From NCBI GenBank assembly GCA_903970335.1, contig CAJCII010000216.1, positions 1 to 41,314 of the forward strand: DNA of 41,314 nucleotides. Reading direction: 5' to 3'. Shown one piece after another: positions 24,499 to 32,876 of this stretch. Under the pieces are notes generated by a model. It was not told the origin of the DNA, made no database searches, and worked only from the letters and a program-made list of their open reading frames with translations. Source of the stretch: Bacteroidota bacterium. GTDB lineage: Bacteria; Verrucomicrobiota; Verrucomicrobiia; Methylacidiphilales; UBA1321. Both the position numbers and the translations under genes were made by a program. The number at the start of each line of letters is the position of its first letter. Positions within the stretch are counted from its first letter, which is position 1.

Positions 24499-24522
24499 TC
24501 CCTCGACAAGCTCGAGATGACA
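24499..24522. repeat. CTCGACNNGCTCGAGATGAC-type repeat
   Basis: TCCCTCGACAAGCTCGAGAT and TGAC following; CTCGA and TCGAG form a 5-bp hairpin. It is related to the CCTTCGACTTCGCTCAGGAT element at about 5633 and to CCTCGACTTCGCGCGGAACG at about 30505. The copies share CTCGAC or TTCGAC, a GC-TC core and ATGAC or ACGAC at the end. Confidence 0.5.
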
Positions 24523-24527
24523 AAGCT

Positions 24528-26750
24528 CTACGGATTCGGGTCCGCATCCTCCGGCAAGGGCGCGGGTTCCCAGATCGGGGCGCTGACTTCCTCGGCGGTG
24601 TATTCCTGCTGGGCGGCGATAGTGCGTCCGATCTTGAGCGCGGAGCGAATGTCCTGATCGGCACCGACGGCATAGACGTGGACCGGATTCGCGAAACCGG
24701 GAATCGCGGCCTCGCCCCGGTCGGTGATCGGGAAATCGCCCTGCAACAGGTCCAGCGTGGCCTGCGAGATGAGGATGCGTTCGTTCAGGCGCTTGGTCAG
24801 CGACTCAAGGCGCGCGCCGAGATTGACGTTCGAACCCATCGCGGTGTAGTTGAGCTTGAGAGTCGATCCCATGTTACCGACGAGCGCCTCGCCGGTGTGG
24901 ATGCCGATGCCGCACTCGAAGAGTTCCGTGTCCTTGCCCGCACGCTTGGTCTTGAAATTGGCCAGGGCGTACCGCATCTCCATGGCGCAGCAGACGGCGC
25001 GCTGGGCGTGGTCGGCCTGCTCCTGCGGTGCGTTCCAGAAGGCCATGATGCAATCGCCGATATACTTGTCGACCGTGCCGTCATACTTGAAGACGACCTG
25101 CGTCATTACTTCCATGTACTCGTTGAGGACGGTGAGGACTTCCTCGGAATCGCGGTTGTCGCAATAGGCGGTGAAGCCGCGGATATCGCAAAACATGACG
25201 GTGATGACCTGCTTGACGCCGCCGAGTTTGATGTTGTCGGGATGCTCCAGGACCTTGTTCATCACTTTCTCGGACAGATAGGAACTCATCGCCCTTTTCA
25301 CGCGCAGCTTTTCACGCTCCTCACCGAAGAAGCGCTTGGTGGGAATCACGCTCGCCAACACGAGGAGCCCGAATTCGGGTCCGGCCACCGGGACCTGCCA
25401 GTTGCCGAAAAAGAGCGCCGCAAAAGCGACCAGCCCCAGGAGCAGCATGGCGACGAGGCCGATCGGGATCATGGGGGCGATGCCGACCCGGAGCATCAGG
25501 TTGCCAGCGACAAAGAGGAAGATGGTGTAGATGGGCAGCCAGATCCAAGGGCTGAGGACATGGAGGTAATCTTCCTGGAGCACGTTGTTGAGCACGTTGA
25601 GGTGCGCGACAACGAGGGGGGAATATTTGTCAATCGGGATCGGGCCGTTATCCGTCCCGGAAAGGTTGACGCCGACCACGACGATATTGTCCTTGAGCGG
25701 AGGAAGCTCGGCGCGCTCCTTGGTCATTTGATTATTGGCGATGTCGGCCAGTCCCTGACCCATGGTGGAATAACTATCGTTGGAAAAATCCTCCGTGCGC
25801 CCCCGGTAGTTGACCAGGAATTCTCCTGCGGCGTTGATCGGAAGATGGGCGACCGTGCCATCCGGTCGGGGCAGTGATATGTCATGGCCGAGAGTGACGA
25901 CAACCTTGTCCGGATCGACGTCCCAATACTGCATCAGGACCTGCAAGTCCCAGGAAGGAAAAACTTTGTCGTTAATATCGATGATCAGTGGGATCAAGCG
26001 TCGCAAATCGTTGGCGTCGGCATCGGCAAAGCCGAAATAACTGACCTTGCGCAACTCGGGAAACGGAATGATCGCATAGGGGTACGAGATCAGACTCGAA
26101 CGATCGCCCTGAATGTTTTTTAAAGGACGGGTGGGAAGGCTTTCGCTGTCGTCCTTCAGGGTCGAACCGACGGACTCGCGCGCCGAGACGGTGACCATCT
26201 GCGGAATCAGCTTGGCTCCTTCCACCAAAGCGGCGTCGTCCGGTTGTACTTGCGGAGGGGCATTGGGTGCGGGACTGGGAGGTGCGTCAGGCGCTGGAGG
26301 GCTTGGCGGTGCGGACGACGAAGTATCCGGCGGAGCGGAGGGGACTCCTGTCGTAGGAGTTGGCGGAGTCGGAGACGCAGGTGGATTAGGGGCGGGGACA
26401 GGCTCGGTCAGGTTCGGAGTCGTTCTCTCGGTAAAAAAAATATCCCACGCCACCACTTTCGGCTTTTGCGGGGCCAGTACGCCCAGAAACTGACCGTGAA
26501 TATTGCGCGGGAAAGGCCAGCGCCCTAGATCCGAAACGGACTTTTGATCGATCGAGACCAGCACGATATGAGGATCCGGTTTGCGCTCGGAGCCGATTTT
26601 CTTGAGCAAATCGTAGCGCCACGTCATCATCTTATCGCCGGTCCACGCCTCGATTTCGCGGCCGATGGGGAGCAAGAGCAGGAGACCGATCAAGGCCGCC
26701 AACACCACGGCAATAATGGCGGCGATGACGGTGTTGGAGAGGGATTTCAT
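24528..26750 (-). CDS. CHASE2-domain adenylate cyclase (class III)
   Basis: 740 residues. One N-terminal helix (8-28), an exported CHASE2 sensor (about 35-400), three further helices (about 400-480) and a cytoplasmic class III cyclase domain (about 515-690). Metal-binding Asp522 (FCDIRGFT) and Asp566 (DKYIGDCIMAFW), Lys562 for base recognition, and Asn643/Arg647 (NVNLGARLE) are present, so it should be active. The second base-selecting position, usually Asp or Thr in GD-x-VN, is Ser640. A Pro/Ala/Ser-rich insert of about 60 residues (112-170, bases 26241-26417) splits CHASE2 after FDIFF-like AWDIFFTERT. The ATG at 26748-26750 is chosen because it has GGAAAAG before it. It is divergent from hprK. 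Confidence 0.88.
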   Translation of the reverse strand: MKSLSNTVIAAIIAVVLAALIGLLLLLPIGREIEAWTGDKMMTWRYDLLKKIGSERKPDPHIVLVSIDQKSVSDLGRWPFPRNIHGQFLGVLAPQKPKVVAWDIFFTERTTPNLTEPVPAPNPPASPTPPTPTTGVPSAPPDTSSSAPPSPPAPDAPPSPAPNAPPQVQPDDAALVEGAKLIPQMVTVSARESVGSTLKDDSESLPTRPLKNIQGDRSSLISYPYAIIPFPELRKVSYFGFADADANDLRRLIPLIIDINDKVFPSWDLQVLMQYWDVDPDKVVVTLGHDISLPRPDGTVAHLPINAAGEFLVNYRGRTEDFSNDSYSTMGQGLADIANNQMTKERAELPPLKDNIVVVGVNLSGTDNGPIPIDKYSPLVVAHLNVLNNVLQEDYLHVLSPWIWLPIYTIFLFVAGNLMLRVGIAPMIPIGLVAMLLLGLVAFAALFFGNWQVPVAGPEFGLLVLASVIPTKRFFGEEREKLRVKRAMSSYLSEKVMNKVLEHPDNIKLGGVKQVITVMFCDIRGFTAYCDNRDSEEVLTVLNEYMEVMTQVVFKYDGTVDKYIGDCIMAFWNAPQEQADHAQRAVCCAMEMRYALANFKTKRAGKDTELFECGIGIHTGEALVGNMGSTLKLNYTAMGSNVNLGARLESLTKRLNERILISQATLDLLQGDFPITDRGEAAIPGFANPVHVYAVGADQDIRSALKIGRTIAAQQEYTAEEVSAPIWEPAPLPEDADPNP

Positions 26751-26881
26751 GTGTCTTTTCCGAGCTTGGATCGATCCAGAAAGACGAATTATGACCATGC
26801 CCCGGATAAATTACCATTGCGAAAGTCGAGGCAAACGCGCACGTTAGATTTTTCCCGAAGCCCCTTTTCCTTTTGCCCGCC

Positions 26882-27835
26882 GTGAAGAAAACCAGCATTC
26901 CCCAAGTCACCGTCGGCCAGCTCTACACCAACCATGCCAGCCAGTTGCAGTTAAAATTACTGGCCGGAGCGGGAGGGCTGCAGCGCCGCGTTTCCGAAGG
27001 CGCGGTGAACCGTCCGGGCCTCGCCCTCGCGGGATTTTATCGCTCCTTCGCTTTTCAGCGGATTCAAATCATCGGCAGCGGCGAGACCCATTATCTGAAA
27101 TCGTTGCCGGAGGCGTTAAGTCGGCAACGGTTGCGCGAGCTGTTCAAGCACCGTATTCCGTGTCTGATTTTTGCCCGTAATATTAACCCGCCACGCGTGG
27201 TCCTGGAAGAGGCCGAGGAACAGGGCATCGCCGTCTTCAAATCACCCCTGACGACGATGCGGCTGCTCAACACGATCACGATCTGTCTGGAACTCGATTT
27301 TGCCCCGCAAGCGCAGGAACATGGCAGCATGGTCGATATCCTCGGCATCGGGGTGTTGATCCGCGGCGCGAGCGGCATCGGGAAAAGCGAGTGCGTCCTT
27401 TCCCTCGTCGAGCGGGGACACAGCCTGGTTGCGGACGACATCACCCGTATCCGCTCGCTGGAAGGGCGGGAACTGATTGGCACGTCCTCGGACCTCTCCC
27501 GCTTCCACATGGAGGTACGAGGCTTGGGCATCATCAATATCGCCAGCATTTACGGCGTGCGCAGCATTCGTTTCGAGAAACGCTTGGACATGGTCGTGAC
27601 GCTGCAAGACTGGCACGAGGTCCCCGAAATCGACCGGATCGGTTTGGAACAAGATTACTATGAAATCTTGCAAATCAAGGTTCCGCATGTCACAATTCCT
27701 GTAAGACAGGGAAGAAATCTGGCCAATTTGGTGGAAGTGGCGGCGTTGGACCAGAAGTTAAAAGGCATGGGACAGAATTCGGCGGTGGAATTTAACGAAA
27801 GATTGTTGAAAGCCATCGCAAATCAGGATAAGTAA
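26882..27835 (+). CDS. hprK: HPr kinase/phosphorylase
   Basis: About 317 residues. After an N-terminal regulatory domain come the HG pair of QEHGSMVDI, Walker A GASGIGKS (about 162-169), RGHSLVADD, the HprK signature MEVRGLGIINIASIYG and the C-terminal VRQGRN. The enzyme phosphorylates and dephosphorylates HPr on a serine in response to ATP, pyrophosphate and metabolites. Start is either GTG 26882 or TTG 26873; no good ribosome-binding site decides it. ptsH and ptsI follow directly, so kinase and substrate are made together. Confidence 0.93.
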   Translation: MKKTSIPQVTVGQLYTNHASQLQLKLLAGAGGLQRRVSEGAVNRPGLALAGFYRSFAFQRIQIIGSGETHYLKSLPEALSRQRLRELFKHRIPCLIFARNINPPRVVLEEAEEQGIAVFKSPLTTMRLLNTITICLELDFAPQAQEHGSMVDILGIGVLIRGASGIGKSECVLSLVERGHSLVADDITRIRSLEGRELIGTSSDLSRFHMEVRGLGIINIASIYGVRSIRFEKRLDMVVTLQDWHEVPEIDRIGLEQDYYEILQIKVPHVTIPVRQGRNLANLVEVAALDQKLKGMGQNSAVEFNERLLKAIANQDK

Positions 27836-27864
27836 GTAGCTGGCAATCAAGAAATAAAGAATAC

Positions 27865-28167
27865 ATGGCCTCAGCAGCGAAAAATAAGGAGTCGGGCGTT
27901 TCGGTGGTTCGCGACCTCGTGATCGGAAACAAACTTGGTCTTCATGCCCGTCCCGCTGCGATGTTTGTCCGGGTGGCCAATCGTTTTGGCTCGGATATAC
28001 AGGTGGAGAAAGACGGGGAGGAAATCAACGGCAAGAGCATCATGGGATTGATGTTACTGGCCGCTGGGTGCGGTTCCCGCCTCAAGATTACGGTGACTGG
28101 CTCCGATTCGGCGGAAATGGTGAAGGCTCTTGAGGAATTAATAGCTCGCAAATTCGACGAAGAGTGA
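27865..28167 (+). CDS. ptsH: Phosphocarrier protein HPr
   Basis: 100 residues, about 12 longer than usual at the N-terminus. His27 in KLGLHARPAAMF is the Enzyme I phosphorylation site; Ser58 in NGKSIMGLMLLAAG is the HprK site, so both control residues are kept. It starts 29 bases after hprK and its stop overlaps the GTG start of ptsI by four bases. With no EII permease in the window, HPr likely serves regulation here. Confidence 0.95.
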   Translation: MASAAKNKESGVSVVRDLVIGNKLGLHARPAAMFVRVANRFGSDIQVEKDGEEINGKSIMGLMLLAAGCGSRLKITVTGSDSAEMVKALEELIARKFDEE

Positions 28168-29960
28168 GCACCTTATCGCCGATGCCAGACGAGTCATCGG
28201 GGATTCCAACACCCACAACGGAAGAAAGATACAAGGGGACTGCCGTTTCGCCAGGCATTGCGATCGGTCCCCTCGTGCTTCTCTATGCGGACGAACACAT
28301 CGTTCGCAAACGGCGAATTCGACCGGAAGATGTCAACGCCGAAATCGTCCGTTTTGAATCATCCCTGCTAAAAACACGTCAGCAAATCCAGGCGATTCGC
28401 AACCAACTGGCCGAGTCCATTGGCGAAACGGACGCCAGTATTTTCGACGCGCACATCCTCTCCCTCGAGGACAGCTCGCTGATCGAATCGGTCAAGGAGC
28501 AGGTCTTCAGTCGCCTCGTCAATGTCGATTACGCCTACGAGCAGGTGGTCCGCTCCTACACGCGAAAAATGAAGGAACTGGATGACGACTACTTCCGGGA
28601 GCGCGCCGGGGATTTTCTCGACGTTTCGCGCCGCGTCCTGCGCAACCTCCAAGGCAAGGTGGAAGCCGAATTGCAGAACCTCGATACGCCCTCGATCGTT
28701 CTCTCCCACGATCTCTCACCCTCCGATACGGCTGGACTGGACCGCAAGCTGGTGCTCGGCATCGCCACGGAAGTCGGCAGCCGAACCTCCCACTCCGCCA
28801 TCATGGCGCGCTCGCTCAATCTGCCCGCCGTGGTCGGGCTGCGTGAGCTTATCGGCAAGTTCGAGCCGGGCGTCGAGGTCCTCATCGACGGCTACGAGGG
28901 CCTGTTGATTATCTCGCCGACCGAGCAGACGAAGTACGATTACGGGCAGCGGGAAAAAGTGCATCGCGATGTCGATGTGAAACTCGACGCCTTGCGCGAG
29001 ACCGTGCCGTTAACGACCGACCAGCATCGCATCATCGTCTCGGCCAACGTCGAAATTCTCGAGGACATGCCGCTCATCCGCGAGCACGGTGCCGAGGGCG
29101 TCGGGTTGCTCCGCACCGAATATCTCTTCCTCCAGCAGGACGAATCGCCCGGAGAGGACCAACAGGTCGAGATGTACCGGCAGATGGCGCAGGCCTCCCA
29201 ACCGCACCACCTGATCATTCGCACCCTCGATATCGGCGGCGACAAGAAGCGGCCTCACCTTGGCATCGAGCTGGAGGTAAACCCCTTCCTCGGTTTCCGC
29301 GGCATTCGCTATTCGCTTGGCCGACCGGAAATTTTTCGCACCCAACTGCGGGCGATCTGCCGCGCCAGTGCGGAGGGCAATGTCCGCGTCATGTTTCCGA
29401 TGGTCAGCGACCTCGGCGAACTCAAGGCAGCGCGACGCATTCTCGAGGAAGTCAGGCAGGAACTGCGGCAGCAAAACATCCCGCAGGCGGAACGATTCGA
29501 GGTGGGCGTGATGATCGAAGTTCCTTCTGCCGCCTTGACCGCCGATACCCTCGCCCGCCACGTCGATTTTTTCAGCATCGGCAGCAACGACTTGATCCAA
29601 TACACCCTGGCGATCGACCGCGGCAACGAAAACGTCGCCGGCATGTACCAACCCGCCCATCCGGCCGTCTTGCGTCTGATCCAGACCGTCGTCGAGGCGG
29701 CCCACCGGAATGGCATCTGGGTCGGCGTTTGCGGCGAAATGGCCTCGGATGTCGTCATGGTGCCGGCCCTCGTCGGACTCGGCGTGGACGAACTCAGCGC
29801 CGGGGCGGCTTCGATTCCGAGAATCAAACGGGCCATTCAATCGCTGAATTACGAGGAGGCCCGCCAGTTGGTCTCCCGCTGCGTGCTGAACGAATCGACC
29901 GAGGAAAATCAGCGCCTGCTCCAGGAGATGGCCTCTCGGCTCTATCCGGAGATTTTGTAG
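28164..29960 (+). CDS. ptsI: PTS Enzyme I (phosphoenolpyruvate-protein phosphotransferase)
   Basis: 598 residues including an N-terminal extension of about 20. The active His210 is in SRTSHSAIMAR; the PEP-binding barrel shows LLRTEYLFL, GIRYSLGRPEIFRTQLRAI, MIEVPSAALTAD, FFSIGSNDLIQYTLAIDR and the catalytic Cys of VGVCGEMASD. It transfers phosphate from PEP to HPr. Start GTG at 28164 overlaps the ptsH stop. Position 206 is Ser rather than the commoner Gly before RTSH. The operon continues into a membrane protein gene two bases after the stop. Confidence 0.95.
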   Translation: MSTLSPMPDESSGIPTPTTEERYKGTAVSPGIAIGPLVLLYADEHIVRKRRIRPEDVNAEIVRFESSLLKTRQQIQAIRNQLAESIGETDASIFDAHILSLEDSSLIESVKEQVFSRLVNVDYAYEQVVRSYTRKMKELDDDYFRERAGDFLDVSRRVLRNLQGKVEAELQNLDTPSIVLSHDLSPSDTAGLDRKLVLGIATEVGSRTSHSAIMARSLNLPAVVGLRELIGKFEPGVEVLIDGYEGLLIISPTEQTKYDYGQREKVHRDVDVKLDALRETVPLTTDQHRIIVSANVEILEDMPLIREHGAEGVGLLRTEYLFLQQDESPGEDQQVEMYRQMAQASQPHHLIIRTLDIGGDKKRPHLGIELEVNPFLGFRGIRYSLGRPEIFRTQLRAICRASAEGNVRVMFPMVSDLGELKAARRILEEVRQELRQQNIPQAERFEVGVMIEVPSAALTADTLARHVDFFSIGSNDLIQYTLAIDRGNENVAGMYQPAHPAVLRLIQTVVEAAHRNGIWVGVCGEMASDVVMVPALVGLGVDELSAGAASIPRIKRAIQSLNYEEARQLVSRCVLNESTEENQRLLQEMASRLYPEIL

Positions 29961-29962
29961 GG

Positions 29963-30493
29963 ATGATTGCCGATGTCTTTCAGGATGGAGATTCGCCGAC
30001 CAACTTTCTCGGTGGCATAAAGCATCAGTGGCCCTATCTTTCCTGGAACGACATCGACCTCCTTTCCGAGCCGCTGTTCTGGACATTCATTTTATTATTA
30101 TTTGGAGGACTTTTTTTCGCCGGGCAAAAGACAATACGGACCATCGTCGCGGTGGTCGTCATCTTGGGCTTATTGGGTATCGTCCTTGGCGGGGTTATCG
30201 CCGCTTACACCGTGCTGATCATACCCCTTGCTTTTATTGCGCTATTTCGTCGGAACCGTTCTCTGGGTTGGGGTGTTCTGATTATGATTTTCATTGGCGA
30301 CCTTCTGCTCACCCTGGGTTATTCGCTCTGCTTTGTGGACTATGACAAGATGACTTCTGGTCCGGGAATACATAAAATTCCGGGCGAACTTTGGGAAGGT
30401 ATGCAGGATGCCCTTGCTTTCTTGATCGCCTATTATATTTTCACCGCCGTCTGGGGCATTTACCTATACCGTTCAAAATCAGGTAAAGGATAA
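29963..30493 (+). CDS. Unknown multipass membrane protein, end of the hprK operon
   Basis: 176 residues from ATG 29963, two bases after the ptsI stop; a longer in-frame reading would overlap ptsI. Four to five hydrophobic helices are visible (about 38-55, 59-80, 82-98, 104-123 and 150-168), joined by short loops; the N-terminal 35 residues are acidic and hydrophilic (MIADVFQDGDSPTNFLG). No family recognised. Tight spacing implies translation with ptsI, so it might link the PTS phosphorelay to the membrane. A strong terminator follows at 30502-30534. Confidence 0.65.
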   Translation: MIADVFQDGDSPTNFLGGIKHQWPYLSWNDIDLLSEPLFWTFILLLFGGLFFAGQKTIRTIVAVVVILGLLGIVLGGVIAAYTVLIIPLAFIALFRRNRSLGWGVLIMIFIGDLLLTLGYSLCFVDYDKMTSGPGIHKIPGELWEGMQDALAFLIAYYIFTAVWGIYLYRSKSGKG

Positions 30494-30501
30494 CATTAGT
30501 G

Positions 30502-30534
30502 GTTCCTCGACTTCGCGCGGAACGACAGTTTTTT
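30502..30534 (+). terminator. Rho-independent terminator of the hprK-ptsH-ptsI operon
   Basis: GTTCCTCG, loop ACTTCG, CGCGGAAC (8-bp stem with one mismatch), then GACAG and six T residues at 30529-30534. It lies 9 bases after the membrane-protein stop. The hairpin is also a member of the CTCGACTTCGC repeat family seen near 5633 and 24499. Confidence 0.65.
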
Positions 30535-30584
30535 CCCTTTCCGGTCTTGCCGTGGGGCAAACAAGCTTCTTAAATCGTCTTCCT

Positions 30585-31328
30585 ATGCAAGTCCTCATCC
30601 TCGCCGCCGGTTATGCCACGCGCCTTTACCCGCTCACCTTGAACCAGCCCAAGCCGCTGCTACCTGTGGCCGGTAAGCCGATGCTGGAGCATATCATCGA
30701 CCACCTCGCCACGGTCAAGGATCTGGGCGAAATGTTCATCGTCACCAACCAGAAATTCGTCTCCCACTTCACCGAATGGTCCGAGAAATACCGCCGGGAA
30801 AAAACGGCCTTCGATTTCAAGATCGTCAACGACGGAACGACCAGCGACGCCGACAAGCTCGGCGCGATCGGTGACATCCATCTGGTCATCACCAAGGAAA
30901 ACGTGAAGGGCGATCTCCTCGTCGTCGCAGGCGACAATCTGTTCGATTCCTCCCTCGCGCCCTTCGTCGAGTTTGCCCGGGCGAAAAAAACGACCGTCCT
31001 TGCCGTCTACGACGTGGGCGATCTGGAGCAAATCAAAAAGTACAACAGCATCACCCTGGACGAAAACGGCGCCATCACCTTCTTCGAAGAAAAGCCGAAA
31101 AATCCCACCAGCACATTGACCGGCATCGCCCTCTATTACTTCCCGGCGGATATCGTTTCCTTGATCCACACCTACATCGCCGAAGGCAACAACCCCGACC
31201 AGCCCGGGCGCTTGATCCAATGGCTCTACCCGCGCGTTCCGGTGCATACTTGGCGCGTTCCCGGACGCTGGTTCGACATCGGCAGCAAAGAGACGCTCGA
31301 AGAAGCCGACCGCATTTTCGGCCAGTAA
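30585..31328 (+). CDS. Sugar-phosphate nucleotidyltransferase
   Basis: 247 residues. The N-terminus VLILAAGYATRLYPLTLNQP is the NTP-binding signature of the RmlA/GalU-type family (variant GYATRL), followed by KPLLPVAGKPM, VVAGDNLF (metal Asp) and FFEEKP. It would make an NDP-sugar, most like glucose-1-phosphate thymidylyl- or uridylyltransferase, but the sugar and nucleotide cannot be fixed. It lacks the C-terminal hexapeptide-repeat domain of larger members. The ATG at 30585 starts right at the signature; an upstream in-frame start at 30552 is unlikely. A DUF192 gene follows after 9 bases. Confidence 0.85.
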   Translation: MQVLILAAGYATRLYPLTLNQPKPLLPVAGKPMLEHIIDHLATVKDLGEMFIVTNQKFVSHFTEWSEKYRREKTAFDFKIVNDGTTSDADKLGAIGDIHLVITKENVKGDLLVVAGDNLFDSSLAPFVEFARAKKTTVLAVYDVGDLEQIKKYNSITLDENGAITFFEEKPKNPTSTLTGIALYYFPADIVSLIHTYIAEGNNPDQPGRLIQWLYPRVPVHTWRVPGRWFDIGSKETLEEADRIFGQ

Positions 31329-31337
31329 CCCCACGCC

Positions 31338-31703
31338 ATGCGCTCACGCCTGATCGCGATCAACACAACGCGCGGGGTCAGGCTGACCGAGTGCGGACGG
31401 GTCGCCGATAATTATCTCACCCGCGTGGTGGGACTGCTCTGCGATCGCCAACTTGAGCTCGGCGACGGCCTCTGGATCAAGCCGTGCAATTCGATTCACA
31501 GCATCGGCATGAGATTTATCTTCGACGCGATTTTCCTCGACCGCGACTTACAGGTCGTGCACATGATGAGCCAAATGAAACCGTGGAGAATTTCCAAAAT
31601 CGTTTTGTCCGCCAAGAGCGTCCTGGAAGTGCCCTCGGGGATCATCGCGCAAACCGCCACGCAAATGGGCGATAAGTTCGAAATGCGCTTGGATGTCCTC
31701 TAA
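31338..31703 (+). CDS. DUF192-family protein
   Basis: 121 residues. The family core is clear: LTRVVGLLCDRQLELGDGLW, then KPCNSIHSIGMRFIFDAIFLD, and SVLEVPSGII with QMGDKFEM at the end. DUF192 proteins are small beta-rich proteins of unknown function, often exported; this one has no signal peptide, so it is likely cytoplasmic. It lies between the nucleotidyltransferase and a secreted pectate lyase on the same strand. Confidence 0.88.
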   Translation: MRSRLIAINTTRGVRLTECGRVADNYLTRVVGLLCDRQLELGDGLWIKPCNSIHSIGMRFIFDAIFLDRDLQVVHMMSQMKPWRISKIVLSAKSVLEVPSGIIAQTATQMGDKFEMRLDVL

Positions 31704-31724
31704 CTCGCGTCTTGTCTCTCCGCT

Positions 31725-32825
31725 ATGAAAACACTCCGACTTTTAATACCGGTCCGGCTCGCCGCAGGCCTGATCGCGTTGACCTTTAACGCCTCGCCAG
31801 CCCATGCCGTTGCCTTTCCCGGTGCGGAAGGCTTTGGCGCCAACGCCACCGGTGGTAGCACCGAGTACAAAGTCACCAACCTCGACGACTCCGGCCCCGG
31901 ATCGTTGCGCGACGCAGTCAGCGAAAAAGGCCGCGACGTCACCTTCAGCGTCGCTGGCACGATTGTGCTCAAATCGATCCTTGCCGTCAGCAGCGACACC
32001 ACCATCGACGGCACGACCGCCCCCAGTCCCGGCATTACCGTGACCGGGTTCAGCACCTCCCTGAGCAAACAAAACAACATCGTCATTCGGAACATCCGTT
32101 TTCGGGAAGGCGAAACGGGCGGCGCGAAAAAGTGCACCATCGCCGGGAACACCAGCACCAACATCATCCTCGATCATTGCTCGATCGAATGGGGAAGATG
32201 GGACTGCCTGGAGTTCACCGCTTCGGGTTCGGAGGTCACCTCCGATATCACGGTGCAATATTGCATCATCGGCGAGAGCATTCCCCCGCAACGATTCGGC
32301 TTTCTCATCGATCGGGCCCGCAACATCTCCGTCCATCACAATCTCTTCATCGACAACGAAAGCCGCAATCCAAAAGACGAAGGCGACGGACAGTACATCT
32401 GCAACGTCGTCTATAATTGGGGACACGCCGGAGGTCTGATCGGCTCCCACTCCGCTGCGGTCTGGAAAAGCGATATTATCAATAACTTCTTCCTCGCCGG
32501 CCCCTCGTCCAACTCGAAATGGGTCTCCAATTGCAAGCCCACGGACACCTGGTACCAGTCGAACAACTACGTGGACATGAACAAGAACGGTAATCCCTCC
32601 GATGGCGCGGTTGCCCCCGACTCCGACTTCAAGGCGGAAGGAGTCACTCTCGTCCCCTCCCCTCAGTTCAGCCCACCTGTCCCAGTGACCGTGGACCCTC
32701 CCGAAAAGTGCTACGAGGAGGCCACCGCCGGTCATCTCGGTTGTCAACCGCTCGATGACGTGGACCTGCGTCTCGTCGATTATGTCAAGTCCGCAGGCAC
32801 CAAGGGCCAGATCGGCAAGCCCTGA
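31725..32825 (+). CDS. Secreted pectate lyase-like protein (PL1 type)
   Basis: 366 residues. A signal peptide (cleavage after SPAHA, residue 28) precedes VAFPGAEGFGANATGG, the usual opening of PL1 pectate lyase-like proteins. The following 230 residues form a right-handed beta-helix pattern: VTNLDDSGPGSLRDAVSEKG, SDTTIDGTTAP, NNIVIRNIRFR, TNIILDHCSIEWG and RNISVHHNLFIDNESRNPK. The late Arg and Asp residues fit the calcium/lyase site. It would cleave polygalacturonate outside the cell or in the periplasm. The C-terminal 60 residues follow a distinct, Pro-rich pattern. ATG 31725 stands 21 bases after the DUF192 stop. Confidence 0.9.
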   Translation: MKTLRLLIPVRLAAGLIALTFNASPAHAVAFPGAEGFGANATGGSTEYKVTNLDDSGPGSLRDAVSEKGRDVTFSVAGTIVLKSILAVSSDTTIDGTTAPSPGITVTGFSTSLSKQNNIVIRNIRFREGETGGAKKCTIAGNTSTNIILDHCSIEWGRWDCLEFTASGSEVTSDITVQYCIIGESIPPQRFGFLIDRARNISVHHNLFIDNESRNPKDEGDGQYICNVVYNWGHAGGLIGSHSAAVWKSDIINNFFLAGPSSNSKWVSNCKPTDTWYQSNNYVDMNKNGNPSDGAVAPDSDFKAEGVTLVPSPQFSPPVPVTVDPPEKCYEEATAGHLGCQPLDDVDLRLVDYVKSAGTKGQIGKP

Positions 32826-32876
32826 CGTCGCGCAGATTATCGTTCGACGGCCCTGCCGCCGTAGTTATAGTATCGC

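Noticed and set aside
31743-32747. Open frame of about 330 codons opposite the pectate lyase
   Set aside because: The plus strand has a signal peptide and full beta-helix motifs; the minus frame is low-complexity Gly/Asp/Val antisense.
32843-32871. TTCGAC-17-TATAGT promoter before the YvlD-like gene
   Set aside because: The -10 is good, but the -35 is poor and the transcript would be leaderless; kept only as a remark.
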